Counted from the stretch's first letter, positions 49,636-61,859 are shown. The stretch: DNA of 64,000 nt from Mesorhizobium sp. AR10 (GCF_024746795.1 NZ_CP080524.1:1831001-1895000), one strand, 5' to 3'. Notes: generated by a model from the sequence alone, not told the origin. Numbers and translations: made by a program.

Positions 49636-51906
49636 ATGCGTGATACGGCCAGTGGCCCGCGCGTTTTGCTGAAACGGCTCCGCGAGCTCATGCAGGAGCC
49701 GCTGGAGCCGCAGGAGCGGCTTGACCGGATTGTGCGCGACATCGCCTCCAACATGGTCGCCGAAGTGTGCTCGCTCTACGTTCTGCGCTCCGATTCGGTG
49801 CTCGAACTCTACGCCACCGAAGGTTTGAACCCGAACGCCGTCCATTTGGCGCAACTGAGGCTCGGGCAAGGCCTGGTCGGCACCATCGCGGCCAGCGCGC
49901 GGCCGCTCAACCTCTCCAACGCCCAGGAACATCCGGCCTTCGCCTACCTGCCCGAGACCGGGGAAGAGATCTACAATTCCTTCCTTGGCGTGCCGGTGCT
50001 GCGGGCAGGGCGCACGCTCGGCGTTCTGGTGGTGCAGAACAAGACCATGCGCCACTACCGCGACGACGAGGTCGAGGCGCTGGAAACGACGGCGATGGTG
50101 ATCGCCGAGATGATCGCCACTGGCGACCTCGCCAGGCTCACCCGGCCGGGGCTCGAACTCGACCTGCGCCGCCCCGTGAGTTTTACCGGCCTGTCGTTCA
50201 ACGAGGGCGTCGGGCTTGGCCATGTCGTGCTGCACGAGCCGCGCATCGTCGTCACCAATCTGTTCAACGAGGACAGCGAGGAAGAAGTTCGCCGGCTTGA
50301 AACCTCGCTTGGTTCGCTCAGGCTCTCAATCGATGACATGCTGGAGCGCCGCGACGTCGCCTTCGAGGGCGAGCATCGTGAGGTGCTCGAAGCCTACCGC
50401 ATGTTTGCCAACGACCGTGGCTGGGTGCGCCGGCTGGAAGAGGCAATCCGCAACGGCCTGACGGCGGAAGCGGCGGTCGAAAAGGTGCAGAGCGACATGC
50501 GCGCGCGCATGCTGCACATGACCGATCCGTATCTGCGCGAGCGGATGAGCGATTTCGACGATCTCGCCAACCGGCTGCTGCGTCAGCTGATGGGCCGCGG
50601 GCCAGACGACGTCGCCGCTTCGCTGCCCAAGGACGCCATCATCGTCGCCCGCTCGATGGGCGCTGCCGAACTGCTCGACTATCCCAGAGACAAGCTGCGC
50701 GGCGTGGTGCTGGAGGATGGTGCTGCGACCAGCCACGTCGTCATCGTGGCGCGGGCGATGGGCATCCCGGTCGCCGGCCAGATGAAGGGCGCCGTTTCCA
50801 TGGCGGAAAATGGCGACGCCATCATCGTCGACGGCGAAGAAGGCACGATCCATCTGCGCCCGCAGCCCGATCTCGAAGCCGCCTATGCCGAAAAGGTCCG
50901 CTTCCGGGCGCGGCGGCAGGAAGTCTATCGCGAACTGCGCAAGAAGCCGTCGATGACCAAGGACGGCGTTCAGGTCGACCTTTTGATGAATGCCGGCCTG
51001 GCTGTCGACCTGCCGCAACTTGCCGAGGCAGGTGCTGCCGGCATCGGACTGTTTCGCACCGAGCTGCAATTCATGGTCGCCTCGACCTTTCCCCGCGCGG
51101 AAGCCCAGGAACGGCTTTACCGAGACGTGCTCGAAGCCGCGCGCGGCAAACCGGTCACCTTCCGCACCATCGATATCGGTGGCGACAAGGTGCTGCCTTA
51201 CTTCAAGGGCGCGATTCAGGAAGAGAATCCGGCGCTCGGCTGGCGGGCGATCCGCCTCACTCTCGACCGGCCGGGCCTGTTGCGCACCCAGATCCGCGCC
51301 TTGCTGAAGGCGTGTGGCGGGCGCGAATTGAAGCTGATGCTGCCGATGGTGACGGAACTCGGCGAGATCGCGCAGGCGCGCGAGATCATCGACCGCGAGG
51401 TGCGGCACCTGTCACGTTTTGCCCATCATCTGCCGACCAGCCTCAAGCTGGGGGCGATGCTGGAAGTGCCGTCGCTGCTGTTCCAGCTCGACGATCTGAT
51501 GAAGGCTGTCGACTTCGTCTCGGTCGGCTCCAACGATTTGTTCCAGTTCGTCATGGCGGTCGATCGCGGCAACACGCAATTGTCCGACCGCTTCGATACG
51601 CTGTCGGCGCCGTTCCTGCGGGTTTTGAAGCAGATTGCCGACGCCGGGGTTCGCAACCATACGCCGGTGACCCTGTGCGGCGAGCTCGCCGGCAAGCCGA
51701 TCTCGGCCATGGCGCTGATCGGCCTCGGCTACCGGTCGATCTCGATGTCGCCGGCCTCGATCGGTCCGGTCAAGGCGATGCTGACGGAACTGCCGCTGGA
51801 TGAGTTGCAAGCCTTCTTCGACGACAACCTCATGGCACCGGCCCACGGGCTGCCGATGCGGGCGCTGCTGCAAGCCTTTGCCGACGACCGTTCGATTCCG
51901 TTGTAG
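49636..51906 (+). CDS. ptsP: Phosphoenolpyruvate-protein phosphotransferase PtsP (EI-Ntr)
   Basis: 756-aa first enzyme of the nitrogen PTS, passing phosphate from PEP to NPr and EIIA-Ntr. An N-terminal GAF domain (about 15-160) senses nitrogen status through glutamine in rhizobia. The phosphohistidine domain has GAATSHVVIVARAMGIPVAG (His367), and the PEP-binding barrel shows GIGLFRTELQFM, TFRTIDIGGDKVLPYF, GAMLEVPS and VSVGSNDLFQFVMAVDRGN with CGELAG near the end. Start ATG with GGAGAAG upstream. It is followed after nine bases by prfA. Confidence 0.97.
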   Translation: MRDTASGPRVLLKRLRELMQEPLEPQERLDRIVRDIASNMVAEVCSLYVLRSDSVLELYATEGLNPNAVHLAQLRLGQGLVGTIAASARPLNLSNAQEHPAFAYLPETGEEIYNSFLGVPVLRAGRTLGVLVVQNKTMRHYRDDEVEALETTAMVIAEMIATGDLARLTRPGLELDLRRPVSFTGLSFNEGVGLGHVVLHEPRIVVTNLFNEDSEEEVRRLETSLGSLRLSIDDMLERRDVAFEGEHREVLEAYRMFANDRGWVRRLEEAIRNGLTAEAAVEKVQSDMRARMLHMTDPYLRERMSDFDDLANRLLRQLMGRGPDDVAASLPKDAIIVARSMGAAELLDYPRDKLRGVVLEDGAATSHVVIVARAMGIPVAGQMKGAVSMAENGDAIIVDGEEGTIHLRPQPDLEAAYAEKVRFRARRQEVYRELRKKPSMTKDGVQVDLLMNAGLAVDLPQLAEAGAAGIGLFRTELQFMVASTFPRAEAQERLYRDVLEAARGKPVTFRTIDIGGDKVLPYFKGAIQEENPALGWRAIRLTLDRPGLLRTQIRALLKACGGRELKLMLPMVTELGEIAQAREIIDREVRHLSRFAHHLPTSLKLGAMLEVPSLLFQLDDLMKAVDFVSVGSNDLFQFVMAVDRGNTQLSDRFDTLSAPFLRVLKQIADAGVRNHTPVTLCGELAGKPISAMALIGLGYRSISMSPASIGPVKAMLTELPLDELQAFFDDNLMAPAHGLPMRALLQAFADDRSIPL

Positions 51907-51915
51907 TAGCCCACA

Positions 51916-52995
51916 ATGATCAACCTGCCCCGCGACCGTATGGATCAAGTCGTCAAGCGTTTCGACATGCTCGAAGCGCAAATGTCGGCCGGGCCGGCGG
52001 CGGACGCCTATGTCAGGATGGCGTCGGAATATGCCGACATCCAGGAAATGGTGACGAAGATCAGGGCGCTGCGTGCCGCCGAGCGCGAACAGGTCGATTT
52101 GGAGGCGATGCTCGCCGACAAGGGTACCGACGCCGAGATGCGGGCACTGGCCGAGGCCGATCTGCCGGAGGTCGAGGAGCGGATCGAAGCGTTGCAAAAG
52201 GACATCCAGATCCTGCTGCTGCCCAAGGACGCCGCCGACGACAAGAATGCCATCCTCGAAATCCGCGCCGGCACCGGCGGCGACGAGGCTGCCCTGTTCG
52301 CCGGCGACCTGTTTCGCATGTACGAACGCTACGCCGCGGCGCGCGGCTGGCGTTTCGAGGCTGCTTCGGCCAGCGAGGGCGAGGTCGGCGGCTACAAGGA
52401 AATCATCGCCACCGTCTCGGGCAAGGGCGTCTTTGCCCATCTGAAATTCGAGTCCGGCGTTCACCGCGTGCAGCGCGTGCCCGCGACCGAGGCCGGTGGG
52501 CGCATCCACACCTCGGCGGCGACGGTTGCGGTGCTGCCGGAAGCGGAAGAAGTCGATATCGACATTCGGGCGGAAGACATTCGCATCGACACGATGCGCG
52601 CCTCGGGGTCCGGCGGCCAGCACGTCAACACCACCGATTCGGCGGTGCGCATCACCCATCTGCCGACCGGTATCATGGTGGTGCAAGCAGAAAAGTCGCA
52701 GCACCAGAATCGGGCGAAAGCCATGCAGATCCTGAGGGCGCGGCTTTACGACCTCGAGCGCGGCAAGGCGGACGAGGAACGTTCCGAATCACGCAAGTCG
52801 CAAGTCGGTTCGGGCGACCGTTCGGAGCGCATCCGCACCTATAATTTTCCGCAGGGCCGCGTCACTGACCATCGCATCAATCTGACACTCTACAAGCTTG
52901 AGCGGGTGATGATGGGCGAACTCGACGAGATTATCGACGCGCTGATCGCCGATCACCAGTCGAAGCTGCTCGCCGATATCGGCATCGATGGCTGA
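51916..52995 (+). CDS. prfA: Peptide chain release factor 1
   Basis: 359-aa class I release factor that recognises UAA and UAG. The catalytic GGQ is present in [18 protein letters not shown] (Gln near 237), and the codon-reading loop region [14 protein letters not shown] lies upstream; the PAT motif of RF1 appears as [13 protein letters not shown]. The start is ATG at 51916. Its end overlaps prmC by eight bases, coupling the factor to the enzyme that methylates its GGQ Gln. Confidence 0.98.
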   Translation: MINLPRDRMDQVVKRFDMLEAQMSAGPAADAYVRMASEYADIQEMVTKIRALRAAEREQVDLEAMLADKGTDAEMRALAEADLPEVEERIEALQKDIQILLLPKDAADDKNAILEIRAGTGGDEAALFAGDLFRMYERYAAARGWRFEAASASEGEVGGYKEIIATVSGKGVFAHLKFESGVHRVQRVPATEAGGRIHTSAATVAVLPEAEEVDIDIRAEDIRIDTMRASGSGGQHVNTTDSAVRITHLPTGIMVVQAEKSQHQNRAKAMQILRARLYDLERGKADEERSESRKSQVGSGDRSERIRTYNFPQGRVTDHRINLTLYKLERVMMGELDEIIDALIADHQSKLLADIGIDG

Positions 52996-53854
52996 CATGC
53001 CTGGCACGCTCGGGCCGTTGCTTCGCGCGGCGCGAGAATGCCTCGCCGCGGCCGGTGTCGCCGATCCGATGCTGGATGCCAGGCTGATCGTCGAACATTT
53101 TTCCGGCACGACCCGCACACAGGTCATCGCCGACCCAGAGCAATCGGTCGATACCGGCGCGATTGCCGCAATCGATGCGGCCTTGAAGCGGCGCATCTTA
53201 GGCGAGCCAGTGCATCGCATCCTCGGCTTTCGCGAATTCTACGGCCTGCGCCTGGCGCTTTCGCCGGAAACGCTGGAGCCGCGGCCAGACACCGAAACGC
53301 TGGTCGAAGCGATTCTACCCTTCGTGAAGGCTACTGCGGCTAGCCATGGCGAATGCCGCATCCTCGATCTGGGAACCGGCACCGGCGCCATCGCGCTGGC
53401 GCTGCTCAGCGCCGTTCCGGCCGCAGTCGCCACGGGTGTCGATATTTCCGAAGGAGCGCTGGCAACCGCCATGCGCAATGCGGAAGAACTTGGTCTTGCC
53501 GGCCGGTTCGAGGCGCTCAGGTCCGACTGGTTCGCAAAAGTTTCGGGCCCCTACCATGTAATTGCCGCAAACCCTCCCTACATACCGACTCAAGACATTG
53601 GAAATTTGCAGGACGAAGTCCGCGATTTCGATCCGCATCGGGCCCTTGACGGCGGTGCGGACGGTCTTGGCCCCTACAGGATCATCGCCGCCGAGGCGGC
53701 AAGGTTTCTGGAAGCTGAAGGCAGGATTGCGGTCGAGATCGGACATACGCAGCGCCAAGAGGTCAGGGATATATTCGCATCAGCCGGCTATATGTTGGCC
53801 GGGGTGTTTCGCGATCTTGGCGGAAACGACAGGGTTCTGATCTTTGAACTGTGA
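52988..53854 (+). CDS. prmC: Peptide chain release factor N(5)-glutamine methyltransferase
   Basis: 288-aa SAM-dependent enzyme that methylates the GGQ glutamine of release factors. An N-terminal helical domain (about 1-80) recognises the factor; the SAM site is [17 protein letters not shown] and the catalytic NPPY is in [22 protein letters not shown] [25 protein letters not shown] is typical of PrmC. Start ATG within the end of prfA. Confidence 0.96.
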   Translation: MADMPGTLGPLLRAARECLAAAGVADPMLDARLIVEHFSGTTRTQVIADPEQSVDTGAIAAIDAALKRRILGEPVHRILGFREFYGLRLALSPETLEPRPDTETLVEAILPFVKATAASHGECRILDLGTGTGAIALALLSAVPAAVATGVDISEGALATAMRNAEELGLAGRFEALRSDWFAKVSGPYHVIAANPPYIPTQDIGNLQDEVRDFDPHRALDGGADGLGPYRIIAAEAARFLEAEGRIAVEIGHTQRQEVRDIFASAGYMLAGVFRDLGGNDRVLIFEL

Positions 53855-54167
53855 ATGCCTTGATGCAGTGCGAAAAAAGCGCTTGGCAATGCCGGGGAAT
53901 GCGGCTAGGGTCGCGTTAACCGGATGAGACGAAGCAGGCAGTGCTCTTAGCGATTCGGTTTTCCTTGGAAATAGCTGCCTTCTTGCGCAAACGACGCCCA
54001 AGCTTCGTGCGGGAATCGTCCGGCAAGTGATGTAACCGGAACAGGATGGCACGTGGCGCCAACGCAATTGATGCGGGCGAACGCCGGTGAAGAAACGAAA
54101 CGGCTGGCTGCATGAGCGCCTCCGTTCGTGAAGAGTTTTTCGAAAATTTCAAAATGAAGAGAGTCTA
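53855..54167. other. 313-base gap between prmC and the DUF4167 gene
   Basis: It should hold the promoter of the DUF4167 gene. A four-codon reading frame (ATG AAG AGA GTC TAA, 54154-54168) overlaps its start by one base. I see no RNA, repeat or other gene in the gap. Confidence 0.55.
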
Positions 54168-55163
54168 ATGAGGCCACAACAGCAGAACAGGCGCATGCGC
54201 GGTCGCAACAATAATGGCGGCGGCGGTGGCAACAACAATAACAACAATAACAACCGCAAGGGCCCAAATCCCCTGACGCGCAACTACGAGAGCAACGGCC
54301 CGGACGTGAAGATCCGCGGATCGGCTCAGCAGATCGCCGAAAAATATGCCACCCTTGCCCGTGATGCGCAAAGCTCCGGCGACCGGGTTATGGCGGAAAA
54401 CTACCTCCAGCATGCCGAGCACTACAATCGCATTATCGCTGCCGCCCAGGCGCAGCTGCCGATCCAGAACGCCCAGCAGAACCGCGACGATTTCGACGAT
54501 GATGGCGATGAAGATCGCGACGATTTCGACAATTCCGGCAACAACAACGGCAACGACGCACCCGCTCAAGCGGTCAATCACGGTGCCGGTCCACAGCCGG
54601 TTATCGAAGGCACGCCGGCCGAGCTGGCGTTGAACCAGGAAAACGGCCGCGAGAATCGCGATAGTAGTGGGCGCGATAACAATGGCCGTGACAACAATGG
54701 CCGCCATCGCGACCGTCGCCCCAACAACAACTACGGCCAGAACGGCCAGCGTGGCGAATACGGTTCGCGCGGCGAGCAAGGTGGAAACCGCGGCGATCAG
54801 AATCGTCGCAACGAGACGCCGGTACAGGCGGAAGCTGTTTCCCAGGCCGAAACTGGTTTCGTGCCCCAGGCCGAACCTGATTTCGTGCCCCGGGCTGAAG
54901 CTGTTTCTGTGGCTGAACCGGTTTTCGTGACCGAGTCTGCGCCGCTGTTCGAGGACCTGTCGCCAGCGGGTCTTGCCGCTCGGGCCGAGTTGAACGAAGC
55001 AGCCGCCGAGAACGGCGCTGCACGCCGCCCCAGGCGTCCGCGCCGTCCGCGGCTGAACGCCGACCAGGCGGATGGCGGTAGCGACGCTGCTACCGGAGAC
55101 GTGGATGCTGCGCCGGCTGAAGACAATGGCGGCGAACCGGCCGATGTCGTCATCGACAACTGA
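54168..55163 (+). CDS. DUF4167 domain-containing protein
   Basis: 331-aa basic and then acidic protein of unknown function, typical of Hyphomicrobiales. The conserved domain is at residues 1-95 (MRPQQQNRRMRGRNN, KGPNPLTRNYESNGPDVKIRGSAQQIAEKYATLARDAQSSGDRVMAENYLQHAEHYNRIIAAAQ) and includes a Gly/Asn-rich tract with eight Asn in a row near residue 23. The remainder is low-complexity: Asn/Asp/Arg-rich repeats (about 100-215), a block of imperfect 24-base repeats (about 219-254) and a C terminus of Arg/Pro (RRPRRPRRPRL) then acidic residues. The layout suggests an RNA- or nucleic-acid-binding protein with a disordered tail. Start ATG after GAAGAGAG. Followed by a strong terminator. Confidence 0.92.
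   Translation: MRPQQQNRRMRGRNNNGGGGGNNNNNNNNRKGPNPLTRNYESNGPDVKIRGSAQQIAEKYATLARDAQSSGDRVMAENYLQHAEHYNRIIAAAQAQLPIQNAQQNRDDFDDDGDEDRDDFDNSGNNNGNDAPAQAVNHGAGPQPVIEGTPAELALNQENGRENRDSSGRDNNGRDNNGRHRDRRPNNNYGQNGQRGEYGSRGEQGGNRGDQNRRNETPVQAEAVSQAETGFVPQAEPDFVPRAEAVSVAEPVFVTESAPLFEDLSPAGLAARAELNEAAAENGAARRPRRPRRPRLNADQADGGSDAATGDVDAAPAEDNGGEPADVVIDN
54825..54929 (+). repeat. Coding minisatellite in the DUF4167 gene
   Basis: Five imperfect tandem units of 18-24 bases, for example CAGGCCGAAACTGGTTTCGT GCCC (54843-54866) and CAGGCCGAACCTGATTTCGT GCCC (54867-54890); flanking units are CAGGCGGAAGCTGTTTCC, CGGGCTGAAGCTGTTTCTGTG and GCTGAACCGGTTTTCGTG. They encode AE-x-x-F-V-P type repeats. Confidence 0.8.
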
Positions 55164-55191
55164 TCAGATCAAGCCTTTCACGGGCACTTGG

Positions 55192-55224
55192 ACGGCGGAG
55201 ATAAATCTCCGCCGTTTTTGTTTG
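55192..55224 (+). terminator. Intrinsic terminator after the DUF4167 gene
   Basis: ACGGCGGAGAT (55192-55202) and ATCTCCGCCGT (55205-55215) with a following TTTTGTTTG run. It ends transcription before the clpB promoter. Confidence 0.85.
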
Positions 55225-55265
55225 GGCGTGCCTGGAATATTATGCATTGACCGATGTCAACGCGT

Positions 55266-55294
55266 CTTGAGAGCCTGTGGCCTATGCACCATAT
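55266..55294 (+). promoter_or_regulatory. Putative RpoH (sigma-32) promoter of clpB
   Basis: CTTGAG (55266-55271), a 17-base spacer, then CCATAT (55289-55294), close to the alphaproteobacterial heat-shock consensus CTTG-N17/18-CCTATAT. It precedes clpB by 94 bases, and the DUF4167 terminator lies upstream. Confidence 0.6.
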
Positions 55295-55387
55295 CTCGCT
55301 TGAACAGGATCAGGCTCGAATGGGCGGGTCCGTCACCGCAATCTGATCCGGTGCCGCAAAGCGGGCCGGTGATGGAAGGAGACAGAT

Positions 55388-57994
<2,607 letters not shown>

Positions 57995-58029
57995 GTTCAG
58001 GCTGCCTTTCACAAAATGGCGGGGCGCAG

Positions 58030-58386
58030 ATGACGCTGGACGACTACAACGGCTTCTGCGCCTCGCTGCGTTCGACGACCCATGTCGTCCAGTGGGGCGG
58101 CGCCCATGTCTGGAAGGTCGGAGCCAAGGTGTTCGCCATCGGCGGCTGGGATGAGGGCAAGGAGCCCTTCGTCACCTTCAAATGCTCCGAGATCGCCTAT
58201 GACGTGCTCAGGGAACAGCCGGGTCTGCGGCCCGCACCCTATCTTGCCTCGCGCGGCATGAAATGGATCCAGCGTCAGACAAGCCAGAGCATGGATGATG
58301 ACGCGCTCAAGGACTATCTGCGCGAAAGCCATCGCCTTGTCGTCCTCAAGCTGACGAAACAGACGCGCAAGGACCTGGGGCTCTGA
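58030..58386 (+). CDS. MmcQ/YjbR family protein
   Basis: 118-aa protein with a YjbR/CyaY-like fold: MTLDDYNGFCASLRSTTHVVQWGGAHVWKVGAKVFAIGGW, VTFKCSEIAYDVLREQPGLRPAPYLASRGMKWIQ and the C-terminal DYLRESHRLVVLKLTKQTRKDLGL. It is the typical full MmcQ type, longer in the N terminus than the protein at 46820-47161. Family members bind DNA in some assays; the function is unproven. It follows clpB by 35 bases and may be read from the same transcript. Confidence 0.88.
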   Translation: MTLDDYNGFCASLRSTTHVVQWGGAHVWKVGAKVFAIGGWDEGKEPFVTFKCSEIAYDVLREQPGLRPAPYLASRGMKWIQRQTSQSMDDDALKDYLRESHRLVVLKLTKQTRKDLGL

Positions 58387-58396
58387 GGCTGTTTTT

Positions 58397-58447
58397 GTGC
58401 ATGTCGATGTATCCCAAAACCGCTGCCCACTTTTGGGCGACATGCAC
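58397..58447. repeat. REP-like dispersed palindrome, family 2, copy C
   Basis: Perfect outer arms GTGCATGTCG (58397-58406) and CGACATGCAC (58438-58447), inner CCCAAAA/TTTTGGG. Just after the MmcQ/YjbR stop codon. The most complete copy of family 2 in the window. Confidence 0.88.
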
Positions 58448-58586
58448 TAACCGCCGGAAATCCGCCATCTTCATGCCCGGTTCATGTTGGAACCTTATGG
58501 TGGGCAACTGGTTTGTTGGCGAAGGGGTTCGCCTTACAGGAACAATGCCGGGCGGCGGCAAATACGGACCGGAGAGTTTGGCTACC

Positions 58587-60065
58587 ATGTTCCGCACGAT
58601 CTTCTACCTTTCGGCGCTGGCCGCCGGGCTGCTGACCTCCAGCGCCATGGCGGCGCAGACGACAGACACCGCGTCGCGACCTGTTCGTACAACCGATTCC
58701 GGCGGTGTGCTTGTTGCCCAGAACGGCGATTTCGATGTCTACTACGATGCCAGGGGCAACCGCGTCATCGTCGATGCCGCGACCGGCAAGGTTATCGCCA
58801 TCCAGCCGCCGCAGACCCGGCTCGACCGCCGTGCCTTGCGCCGTCAGCTGCGGTCGCAGGAACTCGGACGCGCACCCGTCGAAGACGACGACCGCTACTA
58901 TCTCGACGATCCCGAGGACATGGCCCGCTTCCGCCGCAAGCAGCTGGACGAGGAGGGCCGTGTCATCGCGCCGCCGGTCGACGAATATGATCCCTATGGC
59001 GACAATTCGGAGCAAGCCTTCCCGGCGGCGCCGCAGGATGACAACTATCCGGAGCCGAACACCGTCAAGCGTCAGCCTCTCAACGACGAGGCCTCGATAG
59101 AACCTACCGAGCCGGCGGAGCCGGCCGAACAGGCCGCGCTGCCGCCAAAGGCCGGTGGCAAGACATCAGTCGATCCGTCGCTTTCACTCGGCGCGCGCCA
59201 GGATGTGGCGAGCCTGCAGGTGCTGCTCGACCGTACCGGCGCTTCGCCCGGCGTCATCGACGGGCGATTCGGCTCGAATGTCGACAAGGCGCTCGCTGCC
59301 TACAATCAGATCACCGGCAACAATCTGCGGTCGACCGATTCGGTCGGCATTCAGGCAGCACTTGCGCAATCCGGCGGCGATGCCTTCGCCTCCTACACGA
59401 TCACATCGGAGGACGCGGCCGGTCCCTATGTCGCGTCGATACCGGAAGACTACAGCCAGAAAGCCCAGCTCGATCGCATGGCCTACACGTCCGTCACCGA
59501 AGCGCTCGCCGAACGCTTCCACATGGACGAGAACTATCTAAAGGCGCTCAATCCGGAGGCCAATTTCAACCGTCCCGGAACGATCATCAAGGTCGCCAAT
59601 TTCGGCAGGCTGGTGGCGACGCCGGTTGCCCGCATCATTGCCGACAAGGGCAAGAAACAGGTTTTTGCTTACGATGCGGCTGGCAAGCTGGTCGCAGCCT
59701 ACCCCGCCACCATCGGCTCGGCCGACACGCCATCGCCTACCGGCACCCACACAGTGTCGCGGGTCGCGCTCGATCCGAACTACACTTACAACCCGAGCAT
59801 CAATTTCAAGCAGGGCGAAAACGACAAGGTGCTGACCATCCCGCCGGGGCCGAACGGCCCGGTCGGGTCGGTCTGGATCGCGCTGGACAAGCCGACCTAC
59901 GGCATCCACGGCACGCCCGATCCCTCCAAGATCGGCAAGACCGAAAGCCATGGCTGCGTGCGACTGACCAATTGGGACGCGCGCGAACTGGCCAAACTCG
60001 TCTCGCCGGGCGTCACGGTCGAGTTCGTCGGCGGATCTTCAGCCGATGATCTAGCTCAGCAATGA
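58587..60065 (+). CDS. L,D-transpeptidase (YkuD family)
   Basis: 492-aa periplasmic cell-wall enzyme. The signal peptide is MFRTIFYLSALAAGLLTSSAMA (cleavage near 22). A disordered linker with acidic and proline-rich parts (about 110-190) leads to a peptidoglycan-binding-like domain (about 195-260: QDVASLQVLLDRTGASPGVIDGRFGSNVDKALAAYNQ). The catalytic YkuD domain (about 340-480) ends with GIHGTPDPSKIG and ESHGCVRLTNWDA; the nucleophile is Cys457. It makes 3-3 cross-links or attaches proteins to peptidoglycan, both important in rhizobia. Start ATG with GGAGAG ten bases upstream. Confidence 0.93.
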   Translation: MFRTIFYLSALAAGLLTSSAMAAQTTDTASRPVRTTDSGGVLVAQNGDFDVYYDARGNRVIVDAATGKVIAIQPPQTRLDRRALRRQLRSQELGRAPVEDDDRYYLDDPEDMARFRRKQLDEEGRVIAPPVDEYDPYGDNSEQAFPAAPQDDNYPEPNTVKRQPLNDEASIEPTEPAEPAEQAALPPKAGGKTSVDPSLSLGARQDVASLQVLLDRTGASPGVIDGRFGSNVDKALAAYNQITGNNLRSTDSVGIQAALAQSGGDAFASYTITSEDAAGPYVASIPEDYSQKAQLDRMAYTSVTEALAERFHMDENYLKALNPEANFNRPGTIIKVANFGRLVATPVARIIADKGKKQVFAYDAAGKLVAAYPATIGSADTPSPTGTHTVSRVALDPNYTYNPSINFKQGENDKVLTIPPGPNGPVGSVWIALDKPTYGIHGTPDPSKIGKTESHGCVRLTNWDARELAKLVSPGVTVEFVGGSSADDLAQQ

Positions 60066-60251
60066 GCCGCGCAACGCGGTAGCATAGATCAGCTGCAGCA
60101 GGATGTAGCCGACACTGAGCAAGGGGCTGATGAAGCAGAGCGCTGCTCCGACCGCCCACAGGATCTGCGCCTTGACGATGCGCAGATAGACTGTCCGCGT
60201 CGTTTCCTCATTTTCTGGCTCAACCGCCGAATCTGGTTTCAATGACGGCAA
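60051..60251 (-). CDS. Small membrane protein, possible remnant (low confidence)
   Basis: 66-aa frame starting at TTG with a helical hairpin QILWAVGAALCFISPLLSVGYILLQLIYATALRG. It resembles the C-terminal part of TMEM175/DUF1211 channels (spans such as ALFSPLLSYALFVL), so it may be a relic of a lost channel gene or a small protein of its own. Its last 15 bases overlap the end of the L,D-transpeptidase gene. No ATG or convincing ribosome site is present, so translation is doubtful. Confidence 0.35.
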   Translation of the reverse strand: MPSLKPDSAVEPENEETTRTVYLRIVKAQILWAVGAALCFISPLLSVGYILLQLIYATALRGSLLS

Positions 60252-60299
60252 TCCGCTGGCTGGTTGTTGTCGGCACCGGGCAGGTCTAAGCAGGGCTCC

Positions 60300-61859
60300 A
60301 TGAAATCTCCAAGCGAAGCTGCCGCCATCCCCCTGACCGGTTCTCTTCCAAACGATTCGTTTTGTCCGCAAACGCAGCGCAAGTTCGCGCTGATCGCGGC
60401 GATCCTGGCTTCAGCGCTCGGCTTCATCGACGGTTCGATCCTGGCCATCGCCATGCCGGCGATCCGCGTCGATCTCGGCGCCAGCCTCGCCGAGGCGCAG
60501 TGGATTTCCAATGCCTATGCGCTGACGCTTTCGGCACTCATCCTCGCTGGTGGGGCCGCCGGTGACCGATTCGGTCTGCGGCACACTTTCGTGGCCGGCA
60601 TCGCGCTGTTCATTGTCGCCTCGCTTGCCTGCGCGGTGGCGCCGACCCCGGCAATGCTCATTGCGTTTCGTGCCATCCAGGGCATCGGCGCCGCCATCAT
60701 GGTGCCGGGCAGCCTCGCCATCATCGCCAAAGCCTATCCGAAGAAGGAGCGCGGCAGGGCGATCGGCATCTGGGCGGCAGCCTCGGCGCTGACGACGGCA
60801 CTTGGCCCGGTGCTGGGTGGCTTCGTCCTGTCAGCCTTCGGCGACGGCATCTGGCGGGCGATCTTCGCCATCAATCTGCCGCTGGGGCTGTTCTCGATCT
60901 ATCTTCTCCTGGCTAAGATTCCCGCCGATGCGCCAGCGGAAAAGCGAAGCCTCGACCTTGGTGGCGCTGCACTGGCCACGCTGGCGTTCGGCGCGCTGGC
61001 CTACGGCTTGACCTCGATGAGTGCCGAAGGTGAGGGGCATATGTCGGGGCCGAGCATCGCCGCAGGTGCGGTGCTGCTCGTCGTGTTCATCGTCTTCGAA
61101 CTGCGGCAGCGCGAGCCGATGATCGACCTGTCGCTGTTTCGGATCGGTGCCTTCGCCGGCGCCAATGTGGCGACCTTCTTCCTCTATTTCGCGCTGTCGG
61201 CCAATCTGTTCTATCTGCCGATGCTGCTGATTGCCGGATGGGGATTGAGCACGGCGGAGGTCGGCTTCATCTTCCTGCCGTTGTCGGCGTCGATCGCGCT
61301 TTTGTCTGGACCCGTCGGTCAGTGGTCCGACCGGATCGGACCTCGCTTTCCGATCGCCAGCGGCAGCCTTGTCGTCGCTTTCGCCTTTGCCGGGCTTGCC
61401 TTGCTCACCCATGCCGGCATCCACAATTTCTGGACCGGAATTTTTCCGCTGATGGCGCTGATGGGGCTTGGCATGGCGCTGGTCGTGTCGCCGCTGTCGA
61501 CAGCGATCATGACGGCGGTCGAAGACAAGGACACCGGCGCCGCCTCGGGCATCAACAATGCCGTCTCGCGCATTGGCGGCCTGATCGCGGTAGCGGCGAT
61601 GGGCTCGCTCGCGGCCTGGGTCTATTCGACGATGCTGGACATTGGTGCCAGGCCTGGCATTCCAGGTTTTGGTGAACCGGCATTGGTCGGCATCCCGCCC
61701 GAACTCGATGCGACGCGGCTCGCCGCCAGCGATGCGGCCTTCTCGGCCGTCGCGTGGGTCACTGCGCTGCTGTGCCTGCTTTCGGCGGTTGTTGCCTGGA
61801 CGACCGTTTCCGGTGAGCGGATGCCATGGTCGCCCCGCGCAGAGAAACCGCAGAACTGA
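60300..61859 (+). CDS. MFS transporter, DHA2 family
   Basis: 519-aa drug:proton antiporter-type protein with 14 helices. Motif A near residue 85 is GGAAGDRFGLRHTFVAGI, and motif C is ALTTALGPVLGGFVLSAF; the N-terminal helix has ASALGFIDGSILAIAMPAIRVDLGA and AQWISNAYALTLSALIL, typical of DHA2 (EmrB/QacA-like). Substrate unknown; export of drugs or metabolites is likely. Start ATG at 60300 with CAGGG five bases upstream. It converges on the M23 peptidase gene. Confidence 0.9.
   Translation: MKSPSEAAAIPLTGSLPNDSFCPQTQRKFALIAAILASALGFIDGSILAIAMPAIRVDLGASLAEAQWISNAYALTLSALILAGGAAGDRFGLRHTFVAGIALFIVASLACAVAPTPAMLIAFRAIQGIGAAIMVPGSLAIIAKAYPKKERGRAIGIWAAASALTTALGPVLGGFVLSAFGDGIWRAIFAINLPLGLFSIYLLLAKIPADAPAEKRSLDLGGAALATLAFGALAYGLTSMSAEGEGHMSGPSIAAGAVLLVVFIVFELRQREPMIDLSLFRIGAFAGANVATFFLYFALSANLFYLPMLLIAGWGLSTAEVGFIFLPLSASIALLSGPVGQWSDRIGPRFPIASGSLVVAFAFAGLALLTHAGIHNFWTGIFPLMALMGLGMALVVSPLSTAIMTAVEDKDTGAASGINNAVSRIGGLIAVAAMGSLAAWVYSTMLDIGARPGIPGFGEPALVGIPPELDATRLAASDAAFSAVAWVTALLCLLSAVVAWTTVSGERMPWSPRAEKPQN

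Noticed and set aside
48220..50235. A 671-codon frame opposite lysC and ptsP
   Set aside because: It spans parts of two certain genes on the other strand and shows only repetitive composition.
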